Below, piece by piece: positions 27,372 through 35,325 of a stretch of DNA of 64,000 nucleotides. How positions within the stretch are numbered: position 1 is the stretch's first letter; the number at the start of each line of letters is the position of its first letter. The notes under the pieces are model-generated. The model was not told the DNA's origin. It saw nothing but the letters and a program-made list of their open reading frames with translations, and ran no database searches. The stretch is from NCBI RefSeq assembly GCF_000353285.1, contig NZ_KB731324.1:1568577-1632576 (forward strand), in the 5' to 3' direction. The DNA is from Leptolyngbya boryana PCC 6306 (GTDB lineage: Bacteria > Cyanobacteriota > Cyanobacteriia > Leptolyngbyales > Leptolyngbyaceae). Both the position numbers and the translations under genes were made by a program.

Positions 27372-30300
27372 GTGACCTATATTCCCCTGCATCATAAATA
27401 CCGTCCCCAAACGTTCTCGCAACTTGTGGGTCAAGAAGCGATCGCGACAACGCTCTCGAATGCGCTGCTGCAAAATCGAATCGCCCCCGCCTATCTCTTC
27501 ACTGGCGCACGCGGTACGGGCAAAACCTCTAGCGCCCGAATCTTTGCAAAATCTCTCAATTGCATTGCAGCGAATGCTCCAACTGACAATCCTTGTGGCG
27601 TTTGTCAAACCTGCCAAGAAATTACGAGGGGAAATGCTTTAGATGTCATTGAAATCGATGCTGCCAGTAATACTGGCGTTGATAACATTCGTGAATTAAT
27701 AGAACGTGCTCAATTTGCCCCAGTGCAATGTCGCTACAAAGTCTATGTCATTGATGAATGTCTAACAGGGGACACACTGGTTAAAACAGATCAAGGGCTG
27801 ACTCGAATTGATGATCCAACATTAGTTGGCAAGCAAGTTTTAAGCTACAACGATAAAACCGGAACCTGGGAATACAAGAAAGTTCTGAACTGGTTTGACC
27901 AAGGCAGCCGCCAAGTGTTCGTGATTAAAACAAAAAGCAGTACAATCAAATGTACTGGTAATCATTTAATCCGGACAACCCAAGGATGGATCTCAGCAAG
28001 CAACCTGAAGCCTGGGATGCAGATTCTATCCCCACAAAACGAGCAAAAGCAGCTACACAGCCAGAAATCGACGCATTCAGACCTCTCTGTGCCTGCGGCT
28101 GTGGTGAGCTTCTCATCATCCCAACCAGCTTTCTCAAAAACGCTGCCAGTCTCTCTACTTACCAAAAATATTGGAAACAGTACCCCTACAAACGGCATCA
28201 TCGACTCAAGCCCACACCCTATCAAGCCAAGTTGGAACAGTTGGAGTCAATGCGCCCTCTATGCGCCTGCGGATGTGGCGAACGCTTGGACATTCCAACG
28301 ATCGCAGAACATCTCAGCGTTACCTATATCCAAAAGTACTGGCAAAAACACCCGACTAAACAGAATCATCGAATTGTTCAATCCATTCCTGAGCGGATTG
28401 CTGAGTTGGAAGCTTCACGACCTCTCTGTGCCTGCGGATGTGGCAAACTCTTGGACATTCCAACCCACTTTTTCACCCGCTCCCATCCAGTTAACGCCCA
28501 GACTGTTCAAAAGCATTGGCAGAAGCATCCTTACCGACAAGGGCACGGAATCTGGAACACCCGCACCGAAAGCGATTTGGAAGCATTTGAGACATTGGAT
28601 GCAAAATGCTTGGGACTTATTTATGGAACTTTACTGGGAGATAGTTCAATTACTTACCCCAACTCCCATAGTCGCTTTCCCAGGCTTACCTTCATCCATT
28701 CAGAGCAACAAAAAGAATGGCTGGAACACAAAGCACAGCGACTGGCACAATTGCACCCTACAACCTGGTCTGCTCCCAATATGGGATATTCCAGCGGAAA
28801 GACAGCATTCTACTGCCGTACAGCTTGCCATCCTCAACTTCGAGAAGTGTGTGCAGTGGTTAAGCCTGAACCTTCAGGAAAGAAAACAGTTACACAAGAC
28901 TGGCTCAATCAAGTTACTTCAGAAGGATTGGCTTGGTGGTACATGGATGATGGATCGCTTAGTATTACCAGTACCAACAGCCCGTCGATTAGACTCCACA
29001 CGCAAAGATTCTCGATCGAAGAAAACCAACTCTTGGTTGCATGGCTCAACGATTGGGGATATGCTGCAAAGCTTCACTATGCCCGCAAAGCCGAAAAACG
29101 CTACCCATACATTTACATGGGTGCAAGAGCCACTCGTCAATGGATCTCTGACCTCAAAGCTTTCTCAATCCCAGCAATGGCATACAAGTTTAGAGCCAAT
29201 TGAGTCGATCGAGTTAGGAGAGCTTGAACCCGTCTACGATATCGAAGTCGAAGATAATCACAACTTTGTAGCAAACGGGCTATTAGTCCATAATTGCCAC
29301 ATGCTGACTTCAGCTTCCTTTAACGCACTGCTGAAGACTTTAGAGGAGCCGCCAGAACAGGTTGTTTTTGTTCTAGCGACTACTGATCCACAACGCGTGT
29401 TACCAACAATCATCTCTCGCTGTCAGCGATTCGACTTTCGGCGGATTCCGCTCGACAGCATGGTTAAACATCTCAAAACCATTGCGCAAAAAGAACAAAT
29501 CGCGATCGCAGAGGATGCAATTTATCTAATCTCACAAATCTCGCAAGGGGGCTTACGCGATGCCGAAAGTTTGCTCGATCAATTGAGTCTCTTATCGGGC
29601 GATATTACTGTTGAGCGAGTGTGGGATCTCGTCGGTGCTGTGCCAGAGCGCGATTTGATGGCACTGATTGCAGCGATCGCGCAAAATCAGCCTGAAACTG
29701 TGCTGGATACGACCCGGAGATTAATGGATCGCGGACGAGAACCACTCATCGTGCTACAAAACCTAGCAGGCTTTTATCGCGATCTGCTCATTGCAAAAAC
29801 GGCTCCGAGTCGTGGAGATTTAGTCGCAATGACTGCACCAACTTGGGCGCAATTGTGCGAATTTGCTAAATCGATGTCGATCGCAACGATTCTTGCTGGA
29901 CAACAACGCCTTAAAGAAAGCGAAGTTCAACTGAGAAACTCAACTCAGCCGCGTCTTTGGTTAGAAGTAACTCTAATGGGACTCTTGTCTGCATCGACCA
30001 GCACCGTTCCAAGCCAGCCGATTACTCCATCTATAAAAGCAAGCGTCTCCAAACCGATTGCAAACCCTAGCATTTCCAAGCCGATCGCAGAACCGATTGC
30101 AGAACCGATTGAACCTGTTCAACCTGTTGTAGAACCAGAGCCAGAGCCTGTACAGGCAGTGCAACCTCGTGAACCTGAAAGTGCTGATGGGGATCTCGAT
30201 CGCTTATGGCAAACGATCATCAGCAAAGTTCAACCCTTTGGAACCCAGGCACTCTTCAAGCAGCATGGCACGCTTCTCTCATACAATGGCGATGCGATTC

Positions 30301-30758
30301 AAATCGGCATTCCTGAAAAGCTGTTACCGATGGCACAGAGCCGATCAAAGAGCATCTTAGCCGCATTAACGAAGACCTTTGAAAAAGAGATCAAGCTCAG
30401 CTTAGTCATTGCCCCTACTTTGGATACACCGACTGCTCCACTTCCTGAATCAAAAGTTGAGGAACCGCCTAAACCGACTGTATCTAAACCGACTTCACCT
30501 AGCCCTGCTCCACCGCAGCCCATTGTTGAAGCCCCGATAGAAGAGCCTCCTCAAGATGTTCCTCTGTCTAGGGCAGATTGGGATGAAGACGAAGTGACTC
30601 GTGCAGCAAGAATCCTAGCAGAAGCATTTAATGGTGAATTGATCGATGCCGAAGAGCCAGAAATCGAGATACTTGAAACAGCAGAGCAATCCCTCGCTGC
30701 GGACGCTGCACCCTTAGAAGAGGTCGAAGAAGAGGACGATGATGATACTCCGTTCTAA
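27372..30758 (+). CDS. dnaX: DNA polymerase III subunit gamma/tau interrupted by an intein
   Basis: Clamp-loader ATPase subunit. GTG 27372 gives 'MTYIPLHHKYRPQTFSQLVG', the standard opening; the frame is open to TTG 27357. Extein parts: Walker A 'GARGTGKTSSA', zinc module 'NPCGVCQTC', Walker B 'VYVIDE' split from 'CHMLTSASFNALLKTLEEPPE' by a 512-residue insert (27759-29294), 'ISRCQRF' (arginine-finger region), a Pro/Glu-rich linker, and the acidic end 'EEEDDDDTPF'. Total 1128 codons, of which about 616 are extein. Because dnaX is essential, the insert must splice or be otherwise tolerated. No A-rich frameshift site like the E. coli gamma site was noticed. Confidence 0.95.
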   Translation: MTYIPLHHKYRPQTFSQLVGQEAIATTLSNALLQNRIAPAYLFTGARGTGKTSSARIFAKSLNCIAANAPTDNPCGVCQTCQEITRGNALDVIEIDAASNTGVDNIRELIERAQFAPVQCRYKVYVIDECLTGDTLVKTDQGLTRIDDPTLVGKQVLSYNDKTGTWEYKKVLNWFDQGSRQVFVIKTKSSTIKCTGNHLIRTTQGWISASNLKPGMQILSPQNEQKQLHSQKSTHSDLSVPAAVVSFSSSQPAFSKTLPVSLLTKNIGNSTPTNGIIDSSPHPIKPSWNSWSQCALYAPADVANAWTFQRSQNISALPISKSTGKNTRLNRIIELFNPFLSGLLSWKLHDLSVPADVANSWTFQPTFSPAPIQLTPRLFKSIGRSILTDKGTESGTPAPKAIWKHLRHWMQNAWDLFMELYWEIVQLLTPTPIVAFPGLPSSIQSNKKNGWNTKHSDWHNCTLQPGLLPIWDIPAERQHSTAVQLAILNFEKCVQWLSLNLQERKQLHKTGSIKLLQKDWLGGTWMMDRLVLPVPTARRLDSTRKDSRSKKTNSWLHGSTIGDMLQSFTMPAKPKNATHTFTWVQEPLVNGSLTSKLSQSQQWHTSLEPIESIELGELEPVYDIEVEDNHNFVANGLLVHNCHMLTSASFNALLKTLEEPPEQVVFVLATTDPQRVLPTIISRCQRFDFRRIPLDSMVKHLKTIAQKEQIAIAEDAIYLISQISQGGLRDAESLLDQLSLLSGDITVERVWDLVGAVPERDLMALIAAIAQNQPETVLDTTRRLMDRGREPLIVLQNLAGFYRDLLIAKTAPSRGDLVAMTAPTWAQLCEFAKSMSIATILAGQQRLKESEVQLRNSTQPRLWLEVTLMGLLSASTSTVPSQPITPSIKASVSKPIANPSISKPIAEPIAEPIEPVQPVVEPEPEPVQAVQPREPESADGDLDRLWQTIISKVQPFGTQALFKQHGTLLSYNGDAIQIGIPEKLLPMAQSRSKSILAALTKTFEKEIKLSLVIAPTLDTPTAPLPESKVEEPPKPTVSKPTSPSPAPPQPIVEAPIEEPPQDVPLSRADWDEDEVTRAARILAEAFNGELIDAEEPEIEILETAEQSLAADAAPLEEVEEEDDDDTPF
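27759..29294 (+). mobile_element. DnaX intein, inserted in Walker B, with a nested out-of-frame homing endonuclease gene
   Basis: In the dnaX frame the insert begins at Cys1 ('CLTGDTLVKTDQGLTRI', block A), has block B with the T-x-N-H motif ('IKCTGNHLIRTTQGW') and ends with block F 'VYDIEVEDNHNFVANG' and block G 'LLVHN' before the C-extein Cys at 29295. Splicing nucleophiles are Cys1, the final Asn (29292-29294, after His) and Cys+1: a class 1 intein with all residues intact. Between the blocks, about residues 95-475 of the insert have no splicing or endonuclease motifs in this frame; there the other frame encodes the endonuclease. 512 residues in all. Confidence 0.93.
27986..29203 (+). CDS. 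LAGLIDADG homing endonuclease with three Cys-rich repeats, nested in the intein in another frame
   Basis: 405 residues in the -1 frame relative to dnaX. Residues 32-190 hold three repeats of about 55-58 residues, each starting 'RPLCACGCG' and containing 'QKYW..HP' or 'QKHWQKHP' and a final His, like Cys/His zinc-binding DNA-contact modules of homing enzymes. The C-terminal half is a LAGLIDADG_2-type endonuclease: motif 1 'CLGLIYGTLLGDSSI' (208-222), 'LTFIHSEQQKEWLEHK', motif 2 'LAWWYMDDGSLSI' (315-327), then 'IRLHTQRFSIEENQLLVAWL'. Both acidic catalytic residues are present. TGA at 29201-29203 falls just before intein block F. The ATG has only a weak AAGG next to it, so how it is expressed is unclear. 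Confidence 0.88.
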   Translation: MDLSKQPEAWDADSIPTKRAKAATQPEIDAFRPLCACGCGELLIIPTSFLKNAASLSTYQKYWKQYPYKRHHRLKPTPYQAKLEQLESMRPLCACGCGERLDIPTIAEHLSVTYIQKYWQKHPTKQNHRIVQSIPERIAELEASRPLCACGCGKLLDIPTHFFTRSHPVNAQTVQKHWQKHPYRQGHGIWNTRTESDLEAFETLDAKCLGLIYGTLLGDSSITYPNSHSRFPRLTFIHSEQQKEWLEHKAQRLAQLHPTTWSAPNMGYSSGKTAFYCRTACHPQLREVCAVVKPEPSGKKTVTQDWLNQVTSEGLAWWYMDDGSLSITSTNSPSIRLHTQRFSIEENQLLVAWLNDWGYAAKLHYARKAEKRYPYIYMGARATRQWISDLKAFSIPAMAYKFRAN

Positions 30759-30771
30759 CATTTCCCCAACT

Positions 30772-31050
30772 CTATTGTTCCTTGGGCTTATCCGCTCCAG
30801 GTAATCCAGACGGAGTGTAAACAACATCAGTAGCATTGATTCGTCCCAGAATCGTTACTCCAGAGGTTGCTAGAACAACAACAATCTGAGAAATGCCATT
30901 CGGATCAATTTTTCCAGTGTTTTGATAGGTTTCGATGTTTTTAGCAACTGCAGGTGAGATAGCAGCGATCGCAGTCAAAACCGCCCCCCAAAACGTGGTG
31001 CTTTGAAAGATGCTCTTTTGGGGAGCGCTAGAAGAGTGATTCATTTGCAT
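30772..31050 (-). CDS. Small membrane protein (holin-like), unknown function
   Basis: 92 residues: polar N-terminus, 'SIFQSTTFWGAVLTAIAAISPAVA' as first hydrophobic segment, and 'ISQIVVVLATSGVTILGRI' as second, then a Pro/Gly tail 'VVYTPSGLPGADKPKEQ'. Two short helices, size and layout recall phage holin-like proteins, but I cannot assign it. It ends 13 nt from dnaX (convergent). Its start codon (ATG 31050; also ATG 31044) has no Shine-Dalgarno sequence and is preceded directly by a strong hairpin at 31054-31098. Confidence 0.65.
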   Translation of the reverse strand: MQMNHSSSAPQKSIFQSTTFWGAVLTAIAAISPAVAKNIETYQNTGKIDPNGISQIVVVLATSGVTILGRINATDVVYTPSGLPGADKPKEQ

Positions 31051-31053
31051 GAT

Positions 31054-31098
31054 GATGCTCTGTAGATGGTAGTGATTACATCACCTCTACAGAGCATC
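31054..31098 (-). promoter_or_regulatory. Hairpin in the leader of the small membrane protein gene
   Basis: GATGCTCTGTAG (31054-31065) and CTACAGAGCATC (31087-31098) are perfect 12-bp complements, and an inner GTGAT/ATCAC stem lies between them. It ends 3 nt before ATG 31050. In RNA it would occupy the ribosome landing region, so it may restrain translation of the small gene. Confidence 0.6.
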
Positions 31099-31114
31099 GC
31101 TACGGAGAGCGGAT

Positions 31115-31132
31115 ATTACCCTTTCGGGTAAT
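31115..31132 (-). terminator. Short hairpin after trpB
   Basis: ATTACCC (31115-31121), loop TTTC, GGGTAAT (31126-31132): a stable 7-bp stem 21 nt beyond the trpB stop. It lacks a U run on the minus strand, so terminator function is weakly supported. Confidence 0.35.
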
Positions 31133-31153
31133 TTATAGCGAGCACAGAAAGCT

Positions 31154-32404
31154 CTAAGGATTGAGCATCTTCGAGACGGTCAAAACATCCTTGTCGCCCC
31201 GTCCCGAGCAGTTAATCACAATCCGAGGACTGCCCGAAAGCTGAGGACAAAGGGTTTCGAGATATGCGATCGCGTGAGAAGTTTCCAGTGCCGGAATAAT
31301 CCCTTCTAACTGCGACAATCTTTGAAACGCATCCAACGCTTGCTGATCCGTCACGCCATAGTACTCAGCCCGACCTGCTTCCATCAAAAAGCTATGCTCA
31401 GGACCAACACCCGGATAGTCTAAGCCCGCACTAATCGAATGCGGTTCAATCACCTGACCATCCTCATCTTGCAGCAAATAGCTCATCGCACCATGCAAGA
31501 CCCCGACTCTACCCGCCGTTAAGGTCGCTGCATGTTTGCCACTCGGAACACCATGACCTGCGGCTTCGATGCCAATCATTCGCACACTCAAATCAGGGAT
31601 AAATTCATGGAACAGTCCCATCGCATTCGAGCCGCCGCCGACACAAGCCATGAGAATATCAGGCAGCCCACCCCATTTTTCTTGGCATTGCGATCGCGTT
31701 TCTTGTCCGATCATCGCATGGAAATCTCGAACGATCATCGGATAGGGATGTGGCCCTGCGACTGATCCTAAAATGTAATGGGTCGTCTCGACATTCGTCA
31801 CCCAGTCGCGAATCGCTTCTGAAGTTGCATCTTTCAGGGTTCCTGTTCCTGATTCAACCGGGCAAACTTCCGCACCCATCAAGCGCATTCTAAACACATT
31901 TAGCGATTGACGTTCCATATCGTGAACGCCCATGTAAATAATGCACTTCAACCCAAACCGCGCACAAACGGTTGCCGTTGCCACACCATGCTGACCTGCT
32001 CCGGTTTCAGCAATAATGCGCTGTTTGCCCATCCGTTTTGCGAGGAGCGCTTGCGCGATCGCGTTGTTGATCTTATGTGCGCCTGTGTGATTCAAATCTT
32101 CGCGCTTGAGATAAATCTGTGCGCCTGTGCCATCGGGACGGGCATAATGCTGGGTCAAGCGTTCTGCAAAATAAAGCGGACTGGGACGACCGACATAATC
32201 TTTGAGTAACCCTTGAAGTTCGGCTTGAAACTGCGGATCTTGACTGTACTGCTGGTACGCAGCTTCGAGTTCTGCCAAGGCGGGCATCAAGGTTTCCGGC
32301 ACATACTTGCCGCCGAATTTACCAAATCTGCCGAGTTTGTCCGGACGGTTTTCAATCGAAACAGAGCGATTAGGAGGAAGCGGAGTAGTAGTCACGAGTC
32401 GCAC
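31154..32404 (-). CDS. trpB: Tryptophan synthase beta subunit
   Basis: Condenses indole and serine to tryptophan using PLP, in complex with TrpA. 416 residues. Visible: '[19 protein letters not shown]', '[12 protein letters not shown]', the PLP-lysine motif '[12 protein letters not shown]', '[10 protein letters not shown]' (indole tunnel/catalytic Glu region), '[10 protein letters not shown]' (PLP phosphate loop), 'YPGVGPEHS' and 'CSGRGDKD'. Full length and intact. trpA is not adjacent; the small membrane gene follows at 104 nt. Confidence 0.98.
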   Translation of the reverse strand: MRLVTTTPLPPNRSVSIENRPDKLGRFGKFGGKYVPETLMPALAELEAAYQQYSQDPQFQAELQGLLKDYVGRPSPLYFAERLTQHYARPDGTGAQIYLKREDLNHTGAHKINNAIAQALLAKRMGKQRIIAETGAGQHGVATATVCARFGLKCIIYMGVHDMERQSLNVFRMRLMGAEVCPVESGTGTLKDATSEAIRDWVTNVETTHYILGSVAGPHPYPMIVRDFHAMIGQETRSQCQEKWGGLPDILMACVGGGSNAMGLFHEFIPDLSVRMIGIEAAGHGVPSGKHAATLTAGRVGVLHGAMSYLLQDEDGQVIEPHSISAGLDYPGVGPEHSFLMEAGRAEYYGVTDQQALDAFQRLSQLEGIIPALETSHAIAYLETLCPQLSGSPRIVINCSGRGDKDVLTVSKMLNP

Positions 32405-32428
32405 AATTCAAATCAGAACTTCTTTATC

Positions 32429-33031
32429 TTAAGGCATCCATTCGAGTCCAATTCCAAATCGGCTCTCTTTACGATCGCGCGAATTCTGTTTCTGGATGTC
32501 CGTTGAAAGCCTCAAATTATGCGTCAACGCATAGCCAATCGATAAAGTGGTGAGTCCTGTTTCTTCTACGCTAAAGGGAGCCACCCAACTTTGAGTCAAA
32601 CTGATATCTGCTCCTCCTCCACGCGACAGCACAAATAACGCTCTGACTCCTAAATTTGCGCCTTCCGCTGTCTCTAAATGTCGATATCCAACTGTCGGCG
32701 CGACATTGATATAACTGCCGAGTGGACGCACATAGTAGTGGAGATCGGCTCCCCAATTTGAGGCTCGATAGTTCGCGCTGGTAGTGAAATTTGTGCGATC
32801 GAGTCGCAAATCTTCTACACCAATGTATAGCTCAGACGCATAACCAACTCGATATCGTGTCCGAAAACTCGGATCATTGCGAATTTTGTCTGCTAAATTT
32901 GGCACTTGTTTTTGCCAACGCTGTAGCACCGGGCTGTTTTGAATCACGGTCGGATCGAGGTCAAGTTCTGCTGCAAATCCAGGCGATCCGCTCAGAATCA
33001 TCAACCCAATAATTGAGGCTTTCATCGTCAA
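32429..33031 (-). CDS. Predicted outer-membrane/periplasmic beta-barrel-like protein
   Basis: 200 residues (or 198 from the second ATG at 33025, 'MKASIIGLMIL'). A signal peptide with cleavage near 'GFAAELDLD' is likely. After an initial helical stretch ('LQRWQKQVPNLADKIRNDP') the sequence alternates hydrophobic and polar residues in short strands with turns ('RVGYASELYIGVEDLRL', 'YRASNWGADLHYYV', 'PTVGYRHLE') and ends in 'FGIGLEWMP', resembling a small outer-membrane barrel with a terminal aromatic strand. I do not recognise a named family. It lies 24 nt upstream of trpB, so the two may be cotranscribed. Confidence 0.7.
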   Translation of the reverse strand: MTMKASIIGLMILSGSPGFAAELDLDPTVIQNSPVLQRWQKQVPNLADKIRNDPSFRTRYRVGYASELYIGVEDLRLDRTNFTTSANYRASNWGADLHYYVRPLGSYINVAPTVGYRHLETAEGANLGVRALFVLSRGGGADISLTQSWVAPFSVEETGLTTLSIGYALTHNLRLSTDIQKQNSRDRKESRFGIGLEWMP

Positions 33032-33085
33032 TGCTCATGTCTCACTCCTAACATTGAAGCGAAAATTCTGGGTAGGTTTCCATAG

Positions 33086-33112
33086 AAAAAGCGGCTCCAT
33101 GATGGAACCGCT
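33086..33112 (-). terminator. Rho-independent terminator of acsF
   Basis: On the minus strand AGCGGTTCC and GGAGCCGCT pair around ATCAT, followed by a run of five T (plus-strand AAAAA at 33086-33090). It starts 24 nt past the acsF stop. Confidence 0.8.
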
Positions 33113-33135
33113 CCTGACCAAGGGGTTTTAGATGT

Positions 33136-34212
33136 CTAGCGAACTTGACCGTGGGTTGTCGTCATATCAATCGGCTTAATGAAGTACAACTTCGCAAGTT
33201 GCACACCGTTTGAGATGTAGTAAGGCAATTTCTTCAGGGTCTTCACAAATTTCGGAGCATTCGTGCTGTCGATCGCTCTTAAGTTCTCGTTGTTCTTCAC
33301 GCAAGTTTCTAAACGTGGGTAGAACTCCGGATGCTGAACGTTGAGAATAATCGGGAACACGCGACCTGCGGTTTCGTTGGTTTTCTCAATCACGGTGTAC
33401 TCAAATTCGCGCGTATTTAGCCCGATTGCTTCATAGAAGTCGGTACGCTGAATATCATTCAAGTACATGGTTGCAAACACCGACAGCAAGAAGAACCGAC
33501 ACCACAGTTTCGCTTTCCAATCGTTCAAGAACTGGGGCTGAGTCCGCATCAAAGCATCAAAGAAGTCACCATGACGGTTCTCGTCCTGACACCAGTTGTC
33601 GAAGAACTTGAAAATCGGATAGAGCCGATCTTCAGGGTGAGCATTCAGATGATGGAAGATTGTGATGTACCGCCAGTAGCCGATCTTCTCAGACAAGTAG
33701 GTGGCGTAGAAGATGAACTTCGGCTTGAAGAAGGTGTACTTGCGGCTCTTGGTCAAAAAGCCCAAGTCAAGCGAGAGATTGAAGTCGGATAAAGCTTTGT
33801 TCAGAAATCCAGCGTGACGCGCTTCATCACGGGACATCAGCTCAAATCCTTCTGCCAGGAGAGGATTGCGGTCTTTGAGTTTGCGCGAGAGTTCTTTGTA
33901 CAGCAAGAAGCCGGAGAATTCAGCCGTGCAAGAGCGCTCTAGGAATTCGACAAAGACTTTGCGGGTTTCACCATCAATGTGATCCCAGGATTGCTCAAAT
34001 TCTTGATCGCGCACGAAGTGGTGACGATTGTAGTCATTGCGCAATTCTGCCACGAGTGCTTCAAATTCTTCCTCATTGACAGACAGATCCATCTGCGCCA
34101 TTTCGTCAAAGTCGGTGGTGTAGAAGCGCGGCGTGAGAATGGTTTCTTTCGCTGGAACTTTGATTCCGGGGCGCAGTTCTTCAAAGCCTGGTTTTTTAAG
34201 AGAATCTACCAT
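33136..34212 (-). CDS. acsF: Mg-protoporphyrin IX monomethyl ester (oxidative) cyclase, aerobic form
   Basis: Diiron oxygenase that closes the fifth ring of chlorophyll, making divinyl protochlorophyllide. 358 residues, normal for cyanobacterial AcsF/ChlA. It shows the diiron carboxylate/His motifs: '[19 protein letters not shown]', '[21 protein letters not shown]', '[15 protein letters not shown]' and '[14 protein letters not shown]' (two E-x-x-H). Cyanobacteria often have a second copy for low oxygen; this one cannot be assigned to either class by sequence reading alone. Monocistronic, with a terminator at 33086. Functionally linked to chlH at 56115. Confidence 0.96.
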   Translation of the reverse strand: MVDSLKKPGFEELRPGIKVPAKETILTPRFYTTDFDEMAQMDLSVNEEEFEALVAELRNDYNRHHFVRDQEFEQSWDHIDGETRKVFVEFLERSCTAEFSGFLLYKELSRKLKDRNPLLAEGFELMSRDEARHAGFLNKALSDFNLSLDLGFLTKSRKYTFFKPKFIFYATYLSEKIGYWRYITIFHHLNAHPEDRLYPIFKFFDNWCQDENRHGDFFDALMRTQPQFLNDWKAKLWCRFFLLSVFATMYLNDIQRTDFYEAIGLNTREFEYTVIEKTNETAGRVFPIILNVQHPEFYPRLETCVKNNENLRAIDSTNAPKFVKTLKKLPYYISNGVQLAKLYFIKPIDMTTTHGQVR

Positions 34213-34386
34213 GAGTTTTACGATCGCGCAGTGTGGTTCATGTGCGGTGCGTGGATCTGATAAACGGTTTTACCATCAGCATTCCACGACTTTTTTACGT
34301 CTCCTAGTCTACCAAGCTTCCCGCAATGCTTCTCCACAGTTTTATTAAGAGTTGCAACGAGTCTTTACAATTTGGAACATTGGTTA

Positions 34387-34426
34387 AGGGGTAGGGAGGT
34401 GGGGAGTGGATTTCCCCACCTCTTTA
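34387..34426. repeat. Dispersed G/C-tract repeat, copy F (short)
   Basis: GGGTAGGGAGGTGGGGAGTGG followed closely by TTTCCCCACCTCTTTAAG: the two tracts are complementary (AGGTGGGGA/TCCCCACCT) and make a compact hairpin just after the end of the ydcF-type gene, where it could serve as its terminator. Confidence 0.6.
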
Positions 34427-35212
34427 AGCCCATCCCCGCAATCGATAGACAAAAATCCCCAGATATTCTTTCAGCGCCCGCGTTGTTCGCCGCATCTGAT
34501 CTGCATCTGGGAAGAAATCGAGAATGGTCGCTTCTATCTTCGATTGAGATGCTTGATCCATCTGGAGTGCTATGTAATCGGTTGGAGCAGCGATCGCATC
34601 AATTCCTAGTTTTCTGAAAATCATCATGGCGCGGGGCATGTGCATAGCAGAAGTCACGAGCAGGATTTTTTGAATCTTTTGCGCTTTCATGATCTCTAAT
34701 GAATTTACGGCGTTCTCTCTAGTGTTGAGTGAATTCGGTTCGAGTAGCATTGCCGATCGCGGAACGCCCATCGTTTCCATTAACACTGCCATATCTTCTG
34801 CTTCAGACGAACTACTCGGTCGCCAATCGATGCGTCCGCCGCTGAGGATAATTCGAGAAGCTTTTTGATCTCGATACAGTTTTGCGCCGTACAGCACACG
34901 ATCGCTTTCTTCTTTCAGTTCAATCCACGGGCGCGGCGGAATTGCTGATTCAGTTGCACCACCGAGAACCACGATCGCGTCAGCCGTCGGAATTTGTTGC
35001 GGCAAGTATTGAAATTCTAAGGATTGAACGATCGCGTTGCTGACCGAGGCATTCGAGCTGAGAAACAAAATTAATCCGGTAAGCGTAACCGGAATGAGGG
35101 CAAGTCGCGATCGCTTTTTCCAAAGTAGAACCAGCGTAATCAACAGGAGAATGCAACTCAACCCCAACGGATAAAGGAAGATTGGCAGCAGTTTGGAGAG
35201 AAATAAAAACAT
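34424..35212 (-). CDS. YdcF/DUF218 family membrane-anchored protein
   Basis: 262 residues. Two N-terminal membrane helices ('LFLSKLLPIFLYPLGLSCILLLI' region and 'LALIPVTLTGLILFLSS') precede a DUF218 domain: 'IPTADAIVVLGGATE', 'RVLYGAKLYRDQKASRIILSGG', 'MGVPRSAMLLEPNSLNTRENAVNS' and 'ILLVTSAMHMPRAMMIFRKLGI'. This is the ElyC/SanA/YdcF fold, linked in E. coli to envelope integrity or nucleotide binding; the exact role is not known. It stands alone between acsF and the GH19 gene. Confidence 0.9.
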   Translation of the reverse strand: MFLFLSKLLPIFLYPLGLSCILLLITLVLLWKKRSRLALIPVTLTGLILFLSSNASVSNAIVQSLEFQYLPQQIPTADAIVVLGGATESAIPPRPWIELKEESDRVLYGAKLYRDQKASRIILSGGRIDWRPSSSSEAEDMAVLMETMGVPRSAMLLEPNSLNTRENAVNSLEIMKAQKIQKILLVTSAMHMPRAMMIFRKLGIDAIAAPTDYIALQMDQASQSKIEATILDFFPDADQMRRTTRALKEYLGIFVYRLRGWA

Positions 35213-35325
35213 AAGGATGCGCTTGAGACGCAGACATTCTATCGTGCCATCGCATCCGCTCAGATCACAAAAGACCTCAAATCGGGCGTTTCGACTCAGG
35301 TATACGTCCGATTTGACCTTTTGCC

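Noticed and set aside
27357-30758. Frameshift site making a short gamma form of DnaX
   Set aside because: No A-rich slippery run with a following stem was noticed in the C-terminal extein, so there is no support for an E. coli-like gamma product.
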